Numbered from the stretch's first letter, positions 34,881-44,294 are shown. The stretch is DNA of 64,000 nt from Streptomyces sp. NBC_00341 (GCF_041435055.1 NZ_CP108002.1:1488001-1552000), one strand, 5' to 3'. The notes: generated by a model not told the origin, from the sequence alone. A program made the numbers and translations.

Positions 34881-35326
34881 TCAGGCCTGCTCTAGCAACT
34901 CCGGAAACTGCTGCAGGTCATCGGCCACGCGGTCGAGCTCAGGCTCGTCCAGCGATGCTGTTCGCGTCCGGTAGATCGCCCCGCCAGGGCCAGCGATGTG
35001 GGACTGGCCTCCTACGTTCGACCCAATGGCCAGACCGCAGGACTTCTGGTCCACGCCCATATCGACAGCTCAATACTCCTTGAGCTGCAGAAAAACATCC
35101 CCTGCAGGGGCGACGAAGTAGCCGTTGCCGACGTCCGCCCAAGTGACGTCACCAATGCTGTCGTAGAAAGTAACCAGGTCAGCAGGGGCGACACTCACTG
35201 GGACAAGCATGCGAGCGGTGGCCTGATCGTCGTGGCCGGCCGGACCACATTGGTCCCTGGTGCGAATCCGTGCTCGTGCTCGAACTCGTTGGTCATTGCC
35301 TTCAGGTCCTCAGATACCGTGCTCAT
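34881..35326 (-). pseudogene. Broken SMI1/KNR4 (SUKH-like) family gene
   Basis: From the ATG at 35326 the frame reads MSTVSEDLKAMTNEFEHEHG and VVRPATTIRPPL, then needs a -1 shift near 35200 to continue as SVAPADLVTFYDSIGDVTWA, DVGNGYFVAPAGDVFLQLKEY, an in-frame stop, and VDQKSCGLAIGSNVGGQSHI, AIYRTRTASLDEPELDRVAD up to the stop at 34881. The pattern LVTFYDSIG, DVGNGYF and AIGSNVGG followed by an acidic C-terminus matches SMI1/KNR4-like proteins, many of which are immunity proteins of toxin systems. Two lesions make it a pseudogene. Assignment is by motif memory. Confidence 0.6.
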
Positions 35327-35429
35327 CTACAAAGCCAACCAGGCGTACGAAAGCGAACGGTCACTCATGAGCGTGGATCATGAAATGCGCCGCAGCCATC
35401 TACGGGATGACCGACAATCTTGCTGGTGA

Positions 35430-35555
35430 AGGTTGGAGCACTGCCCTGAACAGTCGGTGGGTGATGAGGCAGCAGGCGAGTTTGAGGTTGGCTTCGTGGA
35501 TGTCTGCTCGTCGTTCCCAGCGGATGCGGAGGCGTTTGAAGCCGTGGAGTCAGGC
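35430..35555 (-). pseudogene. C-terminal fragment of a second IS5-type transposase
   Basis: About 110 bases (LHGFKRLRIRWERRADIHEA followed by NLKLACCLITHR on the minus strand) match the C-terminus of the neighbouring IS5-type transposase at 33935-34050 with several substitutions. Only this tail remains, so it is an independent, older relic. Confidence 0.7.
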
Positions 35556-35661
35556 GGTTGGGTCGGCCGCGCAGTGAGGTGCTTGCCGTGGCAGGTCCTG
35601 TTCCGCGCGGCCTCCCGCCGAACCGAACATGAAGGATTCCTGTCATCCGGCTCTCCGGTGA

Positions 35662-36247
35662 CTACTGCGTGAGTGGTCTGGTCGGCCCTTCCGAATGGAT
35701 ACGGTCGTGGCAGGTATCGCAGGCCACAACCGCTTTGCGGCGCCGGTGGAGCGTGGCGCGCGCCCAGTCGGAAGACTGCAATCCGGCATCTGCGAGAGCG
35801 CGGATGTGGTGCACTTGCACGTTGCCCTCGCTTCCCCAGATCTCGCACGTATCCGCCAGGAGTCTCGCGATGAGTTCATTCTGCGGATAGTCCACCCGGA
35901 TCGGTTTACGATCGGCGAGTTCGGCCGCTCACTGCCGTCGGTCCGCCGCACCGTGCCACCAGGGACTTCGTGTCCTTCCGTTCGATTCAGCCCTCGAACA
36001 GACGCGGGATCCATTGGAGGTATCGATTCCGACCTTGTGCTTGGCGGCCATCTTCGGTACTGACGAACGGTGCCTTGCGGCAAGGGCCTTGGTCATGGAT
36101 GTCTCCATGACCCGTTGCAGCCGGAAGAAATCTCCGGCGAGCAGGTAGTGCTGGGCCATGCCCCGGCAAACGGTCCCGAAACGTCGCCACGATCGCATGA
36201 TCGCCGCTGTTGATCAAGGCCATGAGAGGTGCCCCCAGGACCGGCAA
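35662..36247 (-). pseudogene. C-terminal remnant of a group II intron maturase/reverse transcriptase
   Basis: On the minus strand the order is SGDHAIVATF, a frameshift, then GMAQHYLLAGDFFRLQRVME and TSMTKALAARHRSSVPKMAAKH (maturase domain X), then after an in-frame stop ELADRKPIRVDYPQNELIAR, LLADTCEIWGSEGNVQVHHIR and RRRKAVVACDTCHDRIHSEG. The last part is the HNH DNA-endonuclease domain (HH plus CxxC) typical of intron-encoded proteins, with the first CxxC changed to CEIW. The reverse-transcriptase domain is absent. The fragment ends almost at the pafA terminator. Confidence 0.75.
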
Positions 36248-36258
36248 GTCCTGGGGGC
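36231..36258. terminator. Hairpin terminator after intact pafA
   Basis: Perfect 11-bp arms (GCCCCCAGGAC at 36231-36241, complement at 36248-36258) begin 20 bases beyond the pafA stop. It differs in sequence from the hairpin next to the truncated pafA copy, suggesting that the 3' end of the intact gene came from another source. Confidence 0.75.
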
Positions 36259-36273
36259 CGTGGTGCGTGCCAC

Positions 36274-36290
36274 CGGCTCACATACCCGCG
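36274..36290. repeat. Right copy of the 17-bp direct repeat at the pafA 3' end
   Basis: Identical to 30592-30608 (CGGCTCACATACCCGCG), in the same orientation, 5.68 kb away. With the neighbouring diverged 390-base homology it forms the right border of the island. Confidence 0.85.
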
Positions 36291-37639
36291 ATCAGCTTCT
36301 CCACTCGGTCGTCCACGGAACGGAACGGGTCCTTGCACAACACCGTGCGCTGCGCCTGGTCGTTGAGCTTGAGGTGGACCCAGTCGACGGTGAAGTCCCG
36401 GCGCTGCTCCTGGGCCCGCCGGATGAAGTCGCCGCGCAGCCGGGCCCTGGTGGTCTGCGGGGGCACCGACTTGCCCTCGAAGATCTTCAGGTCGTTGCAG
36501 ATGCGGGCGGCCTGCCCCTTGCGCTCCAGCAGGTAGTACAGACCTCGGCGGCGATGGATGTCGTGGTAGGCGAGGTCTATCTGGGCGACCCGCGGATTCG
36601 ACATGGTCATGTTGTGCTTGCCCCGGTACCGCTCGATGAGCTTGTACTTCATGACCCAGTCGATCTCGGTATCGATCCGGTCGAGGTCCTCGGCCTCGAT
36701 CGCGTCCAGCGTGCGGCCCCACAGTTCGAGGACCTTCTCGACGTTGCCCGTGCGGATGCCTCGGCGGTCGACGAAGTCCACGGCCTTCTCGTAGTACTCG
36801 CGCTGCACCTCGATGGCGGATGCCTCGCGGCCGCTGGCCAGGCGCACCTTGCGCTGTCCCGTGATGTCGTGGCTGACCTCCCGGATCGCCCGGATCGGGT
36901 TCTCCAGCGTCAGATCCCGCATCACCGTGCCCGCCTCGATCATGCGGAGCACCAGATCGGTGGCGCCGACCTTGAGCAGCATGGTCGTCTCGGACATGTT
37001 GGAGTCACCGACGATGACGTGGAGGCGGCGGTACCGCTCCGCGTCCGCGTGCGGTTCGTCCCGGGTGTTGATGATCGGACGGGAGCGTGTCGTCGCGGAG
37101 CTGACGCCCTCCCAGATGTGCTCGGCACGCTGGCTGACGCAGTAGACGGCGCCCCGCGGGGTCTGCAGCACCTTGCCGGCGCCGCAGATCAGCTGCCTCG
37201 TGACGAGGAAGGGAATGAGGATGTCCGCGAGCCGGGAGAATTCTCCGTGCCGGGCCACGAGGTAGTTCTCATGGCATCCGTAGGAGTTTCCGGCCGAATC
37301 GGTGTTGTTCTTGAAGAGATAGACGTCGCCCGCGATTCCCTCCTCGTGCAGACGGCGTTCGGCGTCGACAAGCAGGCCTTCGAGAATGCGCTCGCCGGCC
37401 TTGTCGTGAGTGACCAGCTCGGTCAGGTTGTCGCATTCGGGGGTTGCATATTCCGGATGCGATCCCACGTCGAGGTAGAGGCGGGCGCCGTTCCGCAGAA
37501 AGACATTGCTGCTGCGGCCCCATGACACAACACGGCGGAAGAGGTAGCGCGCCACTTCATCAGGAGACAGTCGGCGCTGTCCCCTGAACGTGCACGTGAC
37601 GCCGTACTCGTTCTCCAGCCCGAAAATGCGGCGGTCCAT
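36278..37639 (-). CDS. pafA: Pup-protein ligase PafA
   Basis: The 453-residue ligase attaches Pup, through its C-terminal glutamate, to lysines of target proteins using ATP. The fold is related to glutamine synthetase and Dop; ATP/Mg contacts lie in [32 protein letters not shown] and [20 protein letters not shown]. Length and C-terminus ([11 protein letters not shown]) are normal, so the gene is intact despite the island beside it. The last 130 codons are duplicated in degenerate form at 30596-30985. It lies leftward of prcA, with an MFS exporter gene and its LacI regulator between them. Confidence 0.95.
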   Translation of the reverse strand: MDRRIFGLENEYGVTCTFRGQRRLSPDEVARYLFRRVVSWGRSSNVFLRNGARLYLDVGSHPEYATPECDNLTELVTHDKAGERILEGLLVDAERRLHEEGIAGDVYLFKNNTDSAGNSYGCHENYLVARHGEFSRLADILIPFLVTRQLICGAGKVLQTPRGAVYCVSQRAEHIWEGVSSATTRSRPIINTRDEPHADAERYRRLHVIVGDSNMSETTMLLKVGATDLVLRMIEAGTVMRDLTLENPIRAIREVSHDITGQRKVRLASGREASAIEVQREYYEKAVDFVDRRGIRTGNVEKVLELWGRTLDAIEAEDLDRIDTEIDWVMKYKLIERYRGKHNMTMSNPRVAQIDLAYHDIHRRRGLYYLLERKGQAARICNDLKIFEGKSVPPQTTRARLRGDFIRRAQEQRRDFTVDWVHLKLNDQAQRTVLCKDPFRSVDDRVEKLIAGM

Positions 37640-37648
37640 GACTGAACA

Positions 37649-38908
37649 TTACGCCTGATGGCCCGAGCTGAAACCGGGTTCGACGGCACCGTTTCGATCA
37701 TTTTCCGATCCTCGCACCGCGACAGCACTACGCCCGGGAGCTGCGAGGACCCTTCCGGTGGCCAGCAGAACCAGCAGCGCCGCCACTCCACCGGCCCCCG
37801 CCACCGCGAAGCTCCACGCCGTCCCGCCCAGTTCCACGGCCGGTCCCGCCACCGCCGTCCCGGCCGCCGCGCCCACCCCGAAGGTCGTCACCAGCCACGA
37901 AAAGGCCTCCGTCACCGTGCCCCTCGGAGCGTGCCGGTCGACGACGATGAACGAGCAGGCGATCGCGGGCGCCAGGAACACTCCCGCGACCCCGGCCAGC
38001 ACGGTCATCGCCACCACACCAGGGGTCAGCGTCAGCGGCAGGTAGCCCAGCGCGAGCAGCGCCACGATCACCCGCAGCCGGCGCTCGGGCGGCCCCGACC
38101 ACTGCCGCGCCCCGTAGGCCGCGCCGCCGATCAGCGCGCCGAGCCCCAGGGCGGCCATCAGCCAGCCGTAGACGGACTCCTGGCCCTGGTCGTCGGCATA
38201 GGCGACGCCCGCCACCGTGATGGAGCCCAGCGCCAGACCGACGAAGAAGAACGAGCCGAGCAGCGCCAGCAGCCCCGGCGAACGGAGCGCACCGAGCCAG
38301 TGCGCCTCGCGCGGCGCGGAGCGCCAGGTCCTGGACGGCTCGGACAGGACGACGGACAGCGCCCCCAGGACCCCTATCGCGTTGATCACGAGGAGTGCGG
38401 CTGCGGGCGACCAGAGGGAGACCAGCAGGGTCACCAGCAGCGGCCCCACCGTGAACATGACCTCCTGCGCGACCGCGTCCATGGCGTACGCCCGGTGCAC
38501 CCGGTCCTCACTGCCGAGGACGCTCGGCCACAGGGCGCGCAGACCGCCCTCCAGGGGAGGTGTGGCCACGCCTGCGAGTGCCACGGCCCCGTAGGCGAGC
38601 GGCAGCGACCCGAAGCCCACCAGGGTGAGCAGGGCCATCCCGATGGCGGACAGGACGGCGGCGGGCAGTTGGACGCGCGGCTGGCCGTACAGATCCACGG
38701 CGCGGCCCAGCAGCGGCTGTCCGACCGCCGTGCCCAGCCCGTACACCGCGGCGAGCGCGCCCGCGAGCGCGTAGCTGCCGCCCTCCGCACGGGTGAACAG
38801 GACGATCGCGATGGGGGCGGTGCCGTTCGGCAGCCGCCCCACGAGGGTGCCGGTCAGCAGCCGGGCGGCATGCCGCGCCCGGAGGATGTCCAGATATCCC
38901 GCGGCCAT
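37649..38908 (-). CDS. MFS transporter
   Basis: A 419-residue protein with twelve hydrophobic segments and the major facilitator loop VYGLGTAVGQPLLGRAVDLYG between helices 2 and 3. It resembles drug or metabolite exporters of the Bcr/YdhP kind. It is divergent from a LacI-family gene with an operator-like dyad between them, which suggests sugar- or metabolite-controlled expression. It ends 9 bases before pafA on the same strand. Confidence 0.85.
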   Translation of the reverse strand: MAAGYLDILRARHAARLLTGTLVGRLPNGTAPIAIVLFTRAEGGSYALAGALAAVYGLGTAVGQPLLGRAVDLYGQPRVQLPAAVLSAIGMALLTLVGFGSLPLAYGAVALAGVATPPLEGGLRALWPSVLGSEDRVHRAYAMDAVAQEVMFTVGPLLVTLLVSLWSPAAALLVINAIGVLGALSVVLSEPSRTWRSAPREAHWLGALRSPGLLALLGSFFFVGLALGSITVAGVAYADDQGQESVYGWLMAALGLGALIGGAAYGARQWSGPPERRLRVIVALLALGYLPLTLTPGVVAMTVLAGVAGVFLAPAIACSFIVVDRHAPRGTVTEAFSWLVTTFGVGAAAGTAVAGPAVELGGTAWSFAVAGAGGVAALLVLLATGRVLAAPGRSAVAVRGSENDRNGAVEPGFSSGHQA

Positions 38909-38952
38909 GTCCCGCCCCTCTCCCCGGGACGCCTTCCGGCCACCCTAGGTGT

Positions 38953-38979
38953 TACGTATAACTTCCTGGATCATACGTA
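38953..38979. promoter_or_regulatory. Candidate LacI-type operator
   Basis: An inverted repeat TACGTAT-N13-ATACGTA lies in the 132-base gap between the divergent MFS and LacI-family genes. It is A/T-rich in a GC-rich setting, and placed to control both promoters. LacI proteins usually bind shorter centred dyads, so the half-site spacing is only suggestive. Confidence 0.45.
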
Positions 38980-39040
38980 CCATGTGACCAGCCCGCAGGT
39001 CCACCTCACGGCGCCTGCCCCGACCGGCCCGGAGGCCCGA

Positions 39041-40078
39041 GTGACCAGCCCAGCACAACCCGCCCCCTCCCGGCCCACCAGCCGTGACGTGGCACGGGCC
39101 GTCGGCGTCTCGCAGGCCACCGTCTCCCTGGTCCTCGGCGGCAAATGGCGCGGCCGGGTCTCCTCCGCCACCGCGGAGCGCGTGCGGGAGGCCGCCCACG
39201 AGCTCGGGTACCGGCCGAATCTCGCCGCCCGGAATCTGCGCCTGGGCCGCACCAGGACCGCCCTGCTCGTCGTCCCGGCCCTCACCAACGAGTTCTTCGC
39301 CCGGGTGTACACCGGGGCCGCCGCCGTCGCCGCCGAGCACGGCTTCGGCGTCGTCCTCTACCCCTCGCCCGACGGCACCGGCCCGGCCCGGGACCCCTTC
39401 GCCTCGGCCCGCGCCGCGCTCGACGGGGTCATCGCCTCATCGATGGCCGCCGACGCGCTGGGCGCCCTGCACGGGGCCGACCTGCCCCTGGTCATGCTCG
39501 ACAGCGACCCCTCGGCCCCGGGTCCGGCGGCCCGCGTCAACCTCGACGTCGCCGACGGGATGCGTCAGGTGACGGAGCATCTGCTCGCCCTCGGCCACCG
39601 CCGCTTCGTCCATCTCGCCTCCGCCGTCGACACCTGGACGTTCGCGGTCCGCGCCGAAGCCGTCCGGGACACCCTGCGCGGCGTGCCCGGCACCGACGTA
39701 CGCACCGTGCCGGCGGCGCTGGACGTACGGGCCGGCCACGCGGCCGCGGAACACGCACTGGCCCTTCCCGGCCCCCGGCCCACCGCCATCGTCTGCGACG
39801 ACGACATCCTGGCCGCGGGCGCCTGCAAGGCGGCACGCCGGCTCGGACTGCGGGTACCGGACGACCTCTCCGTGACAGGCTTCGACGATCTGGCCCTGGC
39901 CACGGCCGTGGAGCCCGAACTCACCACGGTGCGGCTGCCCGCAGAACAGGTCGGTGAGCGCGGTATGAGCGCCCTGCTGGCCGTTCTGGACGGCCGCACG
40001 GCCGAGACCGGCAGCCTGCCGGTGCACCTGGTCGTCCGCGGCTCGTCCGCTCCCCCGCGCCCGGACCGGCCCGCATGA
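39041..40078 (+). CDS. LacI-family transcriptional regulator
   Basis: The 345-residue protein starts with the LacI HTH and hinge (TSRDVARAVGVSQATVSLVL, YRPNLAARNLRLGRT), followed by a periplasmic-binding-protein-like sensor domain (residues 70-340) with ALLVVPALTNEFFARVYTGA and VTGFDDLALATAVEPELTTV. GGAGG stands 5 bases before the GTG at 39041. It most likely represses the divergent MFS gene; the inducer is unknown. It sits, with the MFS gene, between prcA and pafA. Confidence 0.88.
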   Translation: MTSPAQPAPSRPTSRDVARAVGVSQATVSLVLGGKWRGRVSSATAERVREAAHELGYRPNLAARNLRLGRTRTALLVVPALTNEFFARVYTGAAAVAAEHGFGVVLYPSPDGTGPARDPFASARAALDGVIASSMAADALGALHGADLPLVMLDSDPSAPGPAARVNLDVADGMRQVTEHLLALGHRRFVHLASAVDTWTFAVRAEAVRDTLRGVPGTDVRTVPAALDVRAGHAAAEHALALPGPRPTAIVCDDDILAAGACKAARRLGLRVPDDLSVTGFDDLALATAVEPELTTVRLPAEQVGERGMSALLAVLDGRTAETGSLPVHLVVRGSSAPPRPDRPA

Positions 40079-40134
40079 CAGAGCCCCGGCCCGCCGGGGA
40101 GGCGGACCGGGGCAGAGCCCTACGGCGGAACGGA

Positions 40135-41037
40135 CTACTCCACGTCCCCACCGGAATCGGTGGAGCCGGAGCCGGTCGAACCGGCCTCGGTCGAACCGGA
40201 ATCCGCGGAATCGCCGGAGTCGGTAACGGCCTTCTTGCCGCTCGACTTGCCACTCGACTTGCCGGTGGCCGTCGCCGTGGTGCTGTCGTCGCCGTCCTCC
40301 GTGTCCGAGGGGGCGTCCGTCGGCGTCGAGCCGGCGCCGTCGGCCTCCAGCAGCCGCGCCAGCTGCCGGCCGACGATCCGCTTGAACTTGCGCTGCTGCG
40401 GCCTCGTACGGTCCAGGACCGCGACCTCAAGCCGGTCTGCGGGGATCTCCCGCTCACTGCCGTTGGGATCGCGGGACAGCGCCTGCACCGCCAGCTTCAG
40501 CGCCTCGGCCAGTGACATCCCGTCACGGTGCCGCTGGTCCAGGAAGGTGCTGATCTGCTCCGCGTTGCCACCGACGGCGACCGAGCCGTGCTCGTCCACG
40601 ATCGAGCCGTCGTGCGGCAGCCGGTAGATCTGGTCACCGTCCGCCGCCGCGCCCACCTCGGCGACGACCAGCTCCACCTCGTACGGCTTCTCGGCCGCAC
40701 TGGAGAAGATGGTGCCGAGCGTCTGCGCGTAGACATTCGCCAGTCCACGGGCCGTCACATCGTCACGGTCATAGGTGTATCCGCGCAGATCCGCATAGCG
40801 CACGCCGCCGATGCGGAGATTCTCGTACTCGTTGTACTTACCGGCGGCGGCGAAACCGATCCGGTCATAGATCTCGCTGAACTTGTGCAGCGCGCGGGAC
40901 GGGTTCTCGCCGACGAACACAATGCCGTCGGTGTACTGCAGCACAACCAGGCTGCGACCACGGGCGATGCCCTTCCGGGCGTATTCCGCCCGGTCGGCCA
41001 TGGCCTGCTGAGGTGAGACATAGAACGGCGTCGACAC
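40135..41037 (-). CDS. prcA: 20S proteasome alpha subunit PrcA
   Basis: The alpha subunit forms the outer rings of the 20S core and gates substrate entry. The N-terminus [28 protein letters not shown] and [30 protein letters not shown] are typical. After the fold, at about residue 235, comes an unusually long Ser/Thr/Gly/Asp-rich tail with short repeats ([28 protein letters not shown]). The GTG start at 41037 lies 58 bases after prcB, with which it is co-transcribed. Confidence 0.95.
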   Translation of the reverse strand: MSTPFYVSPQQAMADRAEYARKGIARGRSLVVLQYTDGIVFVGENPSRALHKFSEIYDRIGFAAAGKYNEYENLRIGGVRYADLRGYTYDRDDVTARGLANVYAQTLGTIFSSAAEKPYEVELVVAEVGAAADGDQIYRLPHDGSIVDEHGSVAVGGNAEQISTFLDQRHRDGMSLAEALKLAVQALSRDPNGSEREIPADRLEVAVLDRTRPQQRKFKRIVGRQLARLLEADGAGSTPTDAPSDTEDGDDSTTATATGKSSGKSSGKKAVTDSGDSADSGSTEAGSTGSGSTDSGGDVE

Positions 41038-41095
41038 CGGCTATCCGTCCCTTTCTGTCAGTGACAAGAGCATCGAAGGAGCCTGGGCACGGGGG

Positions 41096-41941
41096 TCAGA
41101 GCAGCTCGGCGCGCGGGCCGTCGGGCTGTTCCATCCTTCGTTCCAGAACCGAGCGGGCGATGTCGGCGGATTCCGTCTCGGCCAGTTTCCGGAAACCCTC
41201 GTCGGTGATGACGGTGATGATCGGATAGATACGCCGGGCGACGTCGGGCCCACCGGTCGCCGAGTCGTCGTCCGCCGCGTCGTACAGCGCCTGCACGACC
41301 AGGGTGAGTGTCTGCTCCTGCGTCAGGTCCTCGCGGTAGAGCTTCTTCATCGAGGTGCGGGCGAAGATCGACCCGGAGCCCGTGGAGGCGTAGCCCTGCT
41401 CCTCGGAGCGGCCTCCGGTGACGTCGTACGAGAAGATCCGGCCCCGCTCGCGGTCGACGTCGTAGCCGGCGAAGAGCGGCACCACGGCGAGCCCCTGCAT
41501 GGCCATCGCCAGATTGCTCCGGATCATCGTGGAGAGCCGGTTCGCCTTGCCCTCCAGGGAGAGCTGGGCACCCTCGACCTTCTCGAAGTGCTCCAGCTCC
41601 AACTGGAAGAGCTTGACCATCTCCACGGCCAGCCCCGCCGTACCGGCGATACCCACCGCCGAGTACTCGTCGGCCGGGAACACCTTCTGGATGTCGCGCT
41701 GCGCGATCATGCTGCCCATGGTCGCCCGCCGGTCACCGGCCAGCACCACGCCGCCGGGGAACGAAGCCGCAACGATGGTCGTCCCGTGCGGGGCCTCGAT
41801 GGCCCCCTTCATGGGCGGCAGCTGCCGGTTACCCGGCAGCATCGCGGGCGACTGGTCGGTCAGGAAGTCCATGAAGGATGACGATCCCGGCGTCAGGAAG
41901 GCAGCTGGTAGACGCCCGGTGCTACGAGTGTTGGCTTCCAC
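41096..41941 (-). CDS. prcB: 20S proteasome beta subunit PrcB
   Basis: The 281-residue precursor has a 53-residue propeptide; the catalytic N-terminal threonine of the mature form is Thr54 in [10 protein letters not shown]. The NTN-hydrolase fold continues with [17 protein letters not shown] and [19 protein letters not shown]. The GTG start at 41941 has GGAGGG 7 bases upstream, and this start and its ribosome site lie inside the 3' end of the endonuclease VII-like frame. Confidence 0.95.
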   Translation of the reverse strand: MEANTRSTGRLPAAFLTPGSSSFMDFLTDQSPAMLPGNRQLPPMKGAIEAPHGTTIVAASFPGGVVLAGDRRATMGSMIAQRDIQKVFPADEYSAVGIAGTAGLAVEMVKLFQLELEHFEKVEGAQLSLEGKANRLSTMIRSNLAMAMQGLAVVPLFAGYDVDRERGRIFSYDVTGGRSEEQGYASTGSGSIFARTSMKKLYREDLTQEQTLTLVVQALYDAADDDSATGGPDVARRIYPIITVITDEGFRKLAETESADIARSVLERRMEQPDGPRAELL

Positions 41942-42141
41942 GCGTTTCCCTCCAGGTAAGCGATGGCCCTGCGCAAGGTGTCAGGATCATCCCCCAACTT
42001 GCCGATGGCCGAATTGCAGTTGAAGCACAGTACGCCTCGGACCCTACCCGTCTCGTGGCAGTGATCCACATGTACGGCGGGAGCAGCTGAACCGATGCGC
42101 CTGCCACCCGCCACGGGATGCCCTGCTGTCCGCAGAGGCAC
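41893..42141 (-). pseudogene. N-terminally shortened endonuclease VII-like HNH protein
   Basis: The frame encodes the C-terminal half of a recombination endonuclease VII-type HNH domain: VHVDHCHETGRVRGVLCFNCNSAIGKLGDD and an ending [10 protein letters not shown]. The first zinc CxxC and the N-terminal part expected in this family are missing, because pup ends only 64 bases upstream and no ribosome site precedes the possible GTG at 42141. Other Streptomyces carry a complete small endonuclease gene at this place as I recall. The last 49 bases overlap the start of prcB, which may explain why this part was kept. Confidence 0.6.
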
Positions 42142-42204
42142 CCCGTGGTGGGGAACGTGGCTACGTGATCAGCTCTTCGAGCGGTTCACGTCGGGCACCG
42201 CGTC

Positions 42205-42423
42205 CTACTCGCCACCCTTTTGAACAAATGATCGAACGAAGTCCTCGGCATTGGCCTCGAGGACGTCATCGATCTCGTCGAGGACGTCGTCGACGTCGTC
42301 GCTCAGCTTCTCCTGTCGCTCCTGGAGGTCGTCGGAAGCCTGCGCGTCCTGTGCCTGCTCCTCGGTCCCCTCGGTGGAGCGCGTCGCCTTCTGCTGTCCG
42401 CCACCGGTGTCCTTGGTCGCCAT
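42205..42423 (-). CDS. pup: Prokaryotic ubiquitin-like protein Pup
   Basis: The 72-residue disordered tag begins MATKDTGGGQQKATRS and ends SFVQKGGE, with the conserved C-terminal Gly-Gly-Glu. Ending in Glu, it can be ligated by PafA without prior deamidation by Dop. The helical segment LQERQEKLSDDVDDVLDEID binds the coiled coils of the proteasomal ATPase. The ATG at 42423 follows GGGGTGAG; the length equals other Streptomyces Pup proteins. Confidence 0.97.
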   Translation of the reverse strand: MATKDTGGGQQKATRSTEGTEEQAQDAQASDDLQERQEKLSDDVDDVLDEIDDVLEANAEDFVRSFVQKGGE

Positions 42424-42543
42424 ATAGCTCACCCCGCTCGGTTCGAAGCACTTGATCAGACCCTACCTACGGGGTCCGACATTGGCCCGGTACTTGTCTC
42501 AACGTCCGGAGGTCATCGGAATGATTCCCAGCCGACGGCCCTT

Positions 42544-44055
42544 TCAGCCGCCCGCGAGCACCCGGACCAGCTCTTCCGCGGTACGACAGCGGTCCAGGAG
42601 GTCCTTGACGTGCTCACGGGTGCCCCGGAGCGGTTCCATTGTGGGTACCCGCTGCAGGGAGTCATGGCCCGGAAGATCGAAGATGACCGAATCCCAGGAG
42701 GCCGCCGCGACGTCGTCCGCGTACTGCTCCAGGCAGCGGCCGCGGAAATACGCCCTGGTGTCCTCCGGTGGCGCCGTACGGGCCTGCTCGACCTCGTTCT
42801 CGTCCAGCAGGCGGTTCATCCTGCCGCGGGCCGCCAGACGGTTGTACAGGCCCTTGTCGGGCCGTACGTCGGCGTACTGGAGGTCCACCAGGTGCAGGCG
42901 GGGCGCGTCCCAGTCGAGGCTGTCCCGGCGGCGGTAGCCTTCCATGAGCTCCCGCTTGGCGATCCAGTCCAGCTCGCGGGACAGGCTCATCGGATCGTTC
43001 TCCAGCCGGTTGAGCGTGTCCTCCCAGCGGATCAGGATGTCCTTGGTCTGCTCGTCGGCGTCCGCCCCGTACCGCTCCTCGACGTATTTGCGGCCGAGCT
43101 CGAAGTACTCCATCTGGAGCTGTACAGCGGTGAGTGTCCGTCCGCTGCGCAGAGTGACCAGCTGCTGGAGATCCGGGTCGTGGGACACCTGGTGCAGCGT
43201 GCGCACCGGCTGGTCGACGGCCAGGTCGACGTTGATGAAGCCGTCCTCGATCATGGAGAGGACCAGCGAGGTGGTGCCCAGCTTGAGATAGGTGGAGATC
43301 TCCGAGAGATTCGCGTCGCCGATGATCACATGCAGTCGGCGGTACTTCTCGGCGTCCGAGTGGGGTTCGTCGCGGGTGTTGATGATCGGCCGCTTGAGTG
43401 TGGTCTCCAGGCCGACCTCGACCTCGAAGTAGTCGGCGCGCTGGCTGATCTGGAAGCCGTGCTCGTGGCCGTCCTGGCCGATTCCGACCCGTCCGGCTCC
43501 GGTGACGACCTGGCGCGAGACGAAGAACGGGGTCAGGTGGCGCACGATGTCCGAGAACGGGGTCTCCCGCTTCATCAGGTAGTTCTCGTGCGTGCCGTAC
43601 GAGGCGCCCTTGTTGTCGGTGTTGTTCTTGTAGAGGTGGATCGGCAGGGCGCCGGGCAGCTGGGCCGCGCGTTCGGCGGCCTCGGCCATGATGCGCTCGC
43701 CGGCCTTGTCCCAGAGGACCGCGTCCCTGGGGTTGGTGATCTCCGGGGAGCTGTACTCGGGGTGTGCGTGGTCGACGTAGAGCCGTGCCCCGTTGGTGAG
43801 GATGACATTGGCCAGGCCGATGTCCTCGTCCGTGAGCTGACTGGAGTCGGCGGTCTCGCGGGCGAGGTCGAAGCCTCGCGCGTCTCGCAGCGGGTTCTCC
43901 TCCTCGAAGTCCCAGCGGGCGCGGCGCGCCCGGTGCATCGCCGCCGCGTAGGCGTTGACGATCTGGGACGAGGTGAGCATGGCATTGGCGTTGGGATGGC
44001 CGGGCACGGAGATCCCGTACTCGGTCTCGATGCCCATTACTCGCCGTACGGTCAT
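42544..44055 (-). CDS. dop: Depupylase Dop
   Basis: The 503-residue enzyme removes Pup from substrates and, in organisms with Pup-Gln, deamidates it. It resembles PafA but carries the Dop-specific features [21 protein letters not shown], a Dop loop region around residues 40-80, [14 protein letters not shown] and [22 protein letters not shown]. It lies 120 bases upstream of pup on the same strand. The 240 bases between its start (44055) and the end of arc hold no gene apart from a terminator. Confidence 0.94.
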   Translation of the reverse strand: MTVRRVMGIETEYGISVPGHPNANAMLTSSQIVNAYAAAMHRARRARWDFEEENPLRDARGFDLARETADSSQLTDEDIGLANVILTNGARLYVDHAHPEYSSPEITNPRDAVLWDKAGERIMAEAAERAAQLPGALPIHLYKNNTDNKGASYGTHENYLMKRETPFSDIVRHLTPFFVSRQVVTGAGRVGIGQDGHEHGFQISQRADYFEVEVGLETTLKRPIINTRDEPHSDAEKYRRLHVIIGDANLSEISTYLKLGTTSLVLSMIEDGFINVDLAVDQPVRTLHQVSHDPDLQQLVTLRSGRTLTAVQLQMEYFELGRKYVEERYGADADEQTKDILIRWEDTLNRLENDPMSLSRELDWIAKRELMEGYRRRDSLDWDAPRLHLVDLQYADVRPDKGLYNRLAARGRMNRLLDENEVEQARTAPPEDTRAYFRGRCLEQYADDVAAASWDSVIFDLPGHDSLQRVPTMEPLRGTREHVKDLLDRCRTAEELVRVLAGG

Positions 44056-44249
44056 GCGGCCCTCCTTGCCCGGCGGCGCTCCCTTCCGGGAGCGGCGCTC
44101 AAGTACCGCTGCTTGTCCGGTGCGTGCGCGGTTCTGCCTGTACCCGCACTGCGCGACCGGGCGGTATGCATGAGCCTAGAGCGCCTCTGTGCTGGTGGGG
44201 AGATCAATTACGTCATTGCTGCGGTGTCGTCGCAGCTGTCCGGAAAGCA

Positions 44250-44287
44250 ACCGGCTGCGGATGCCCGGCCGGGCATCCGCAGCCGGT
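44250..44287. terminator. Hairpin terminator after arc
   Basis: A 38-base perfect palindrome (arms 44250-44268 and 44269-44287; core CCGGCTGCGGATGCCCGG) lies directly after the stop of arc. It separates arc from dop, so dop-pup-prcBA is probably transcribed from its own promoter. Confidence 0.85.
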
Positions 44288-44294
44288 CTGCGTT

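Noticed and set aside
30986..36230. A functional integrative or conjugative element in the island
   Set aside because: No integrase, replication or transfer gene is visible; only IS relics, a maturase tail and cargo-like genes remain.
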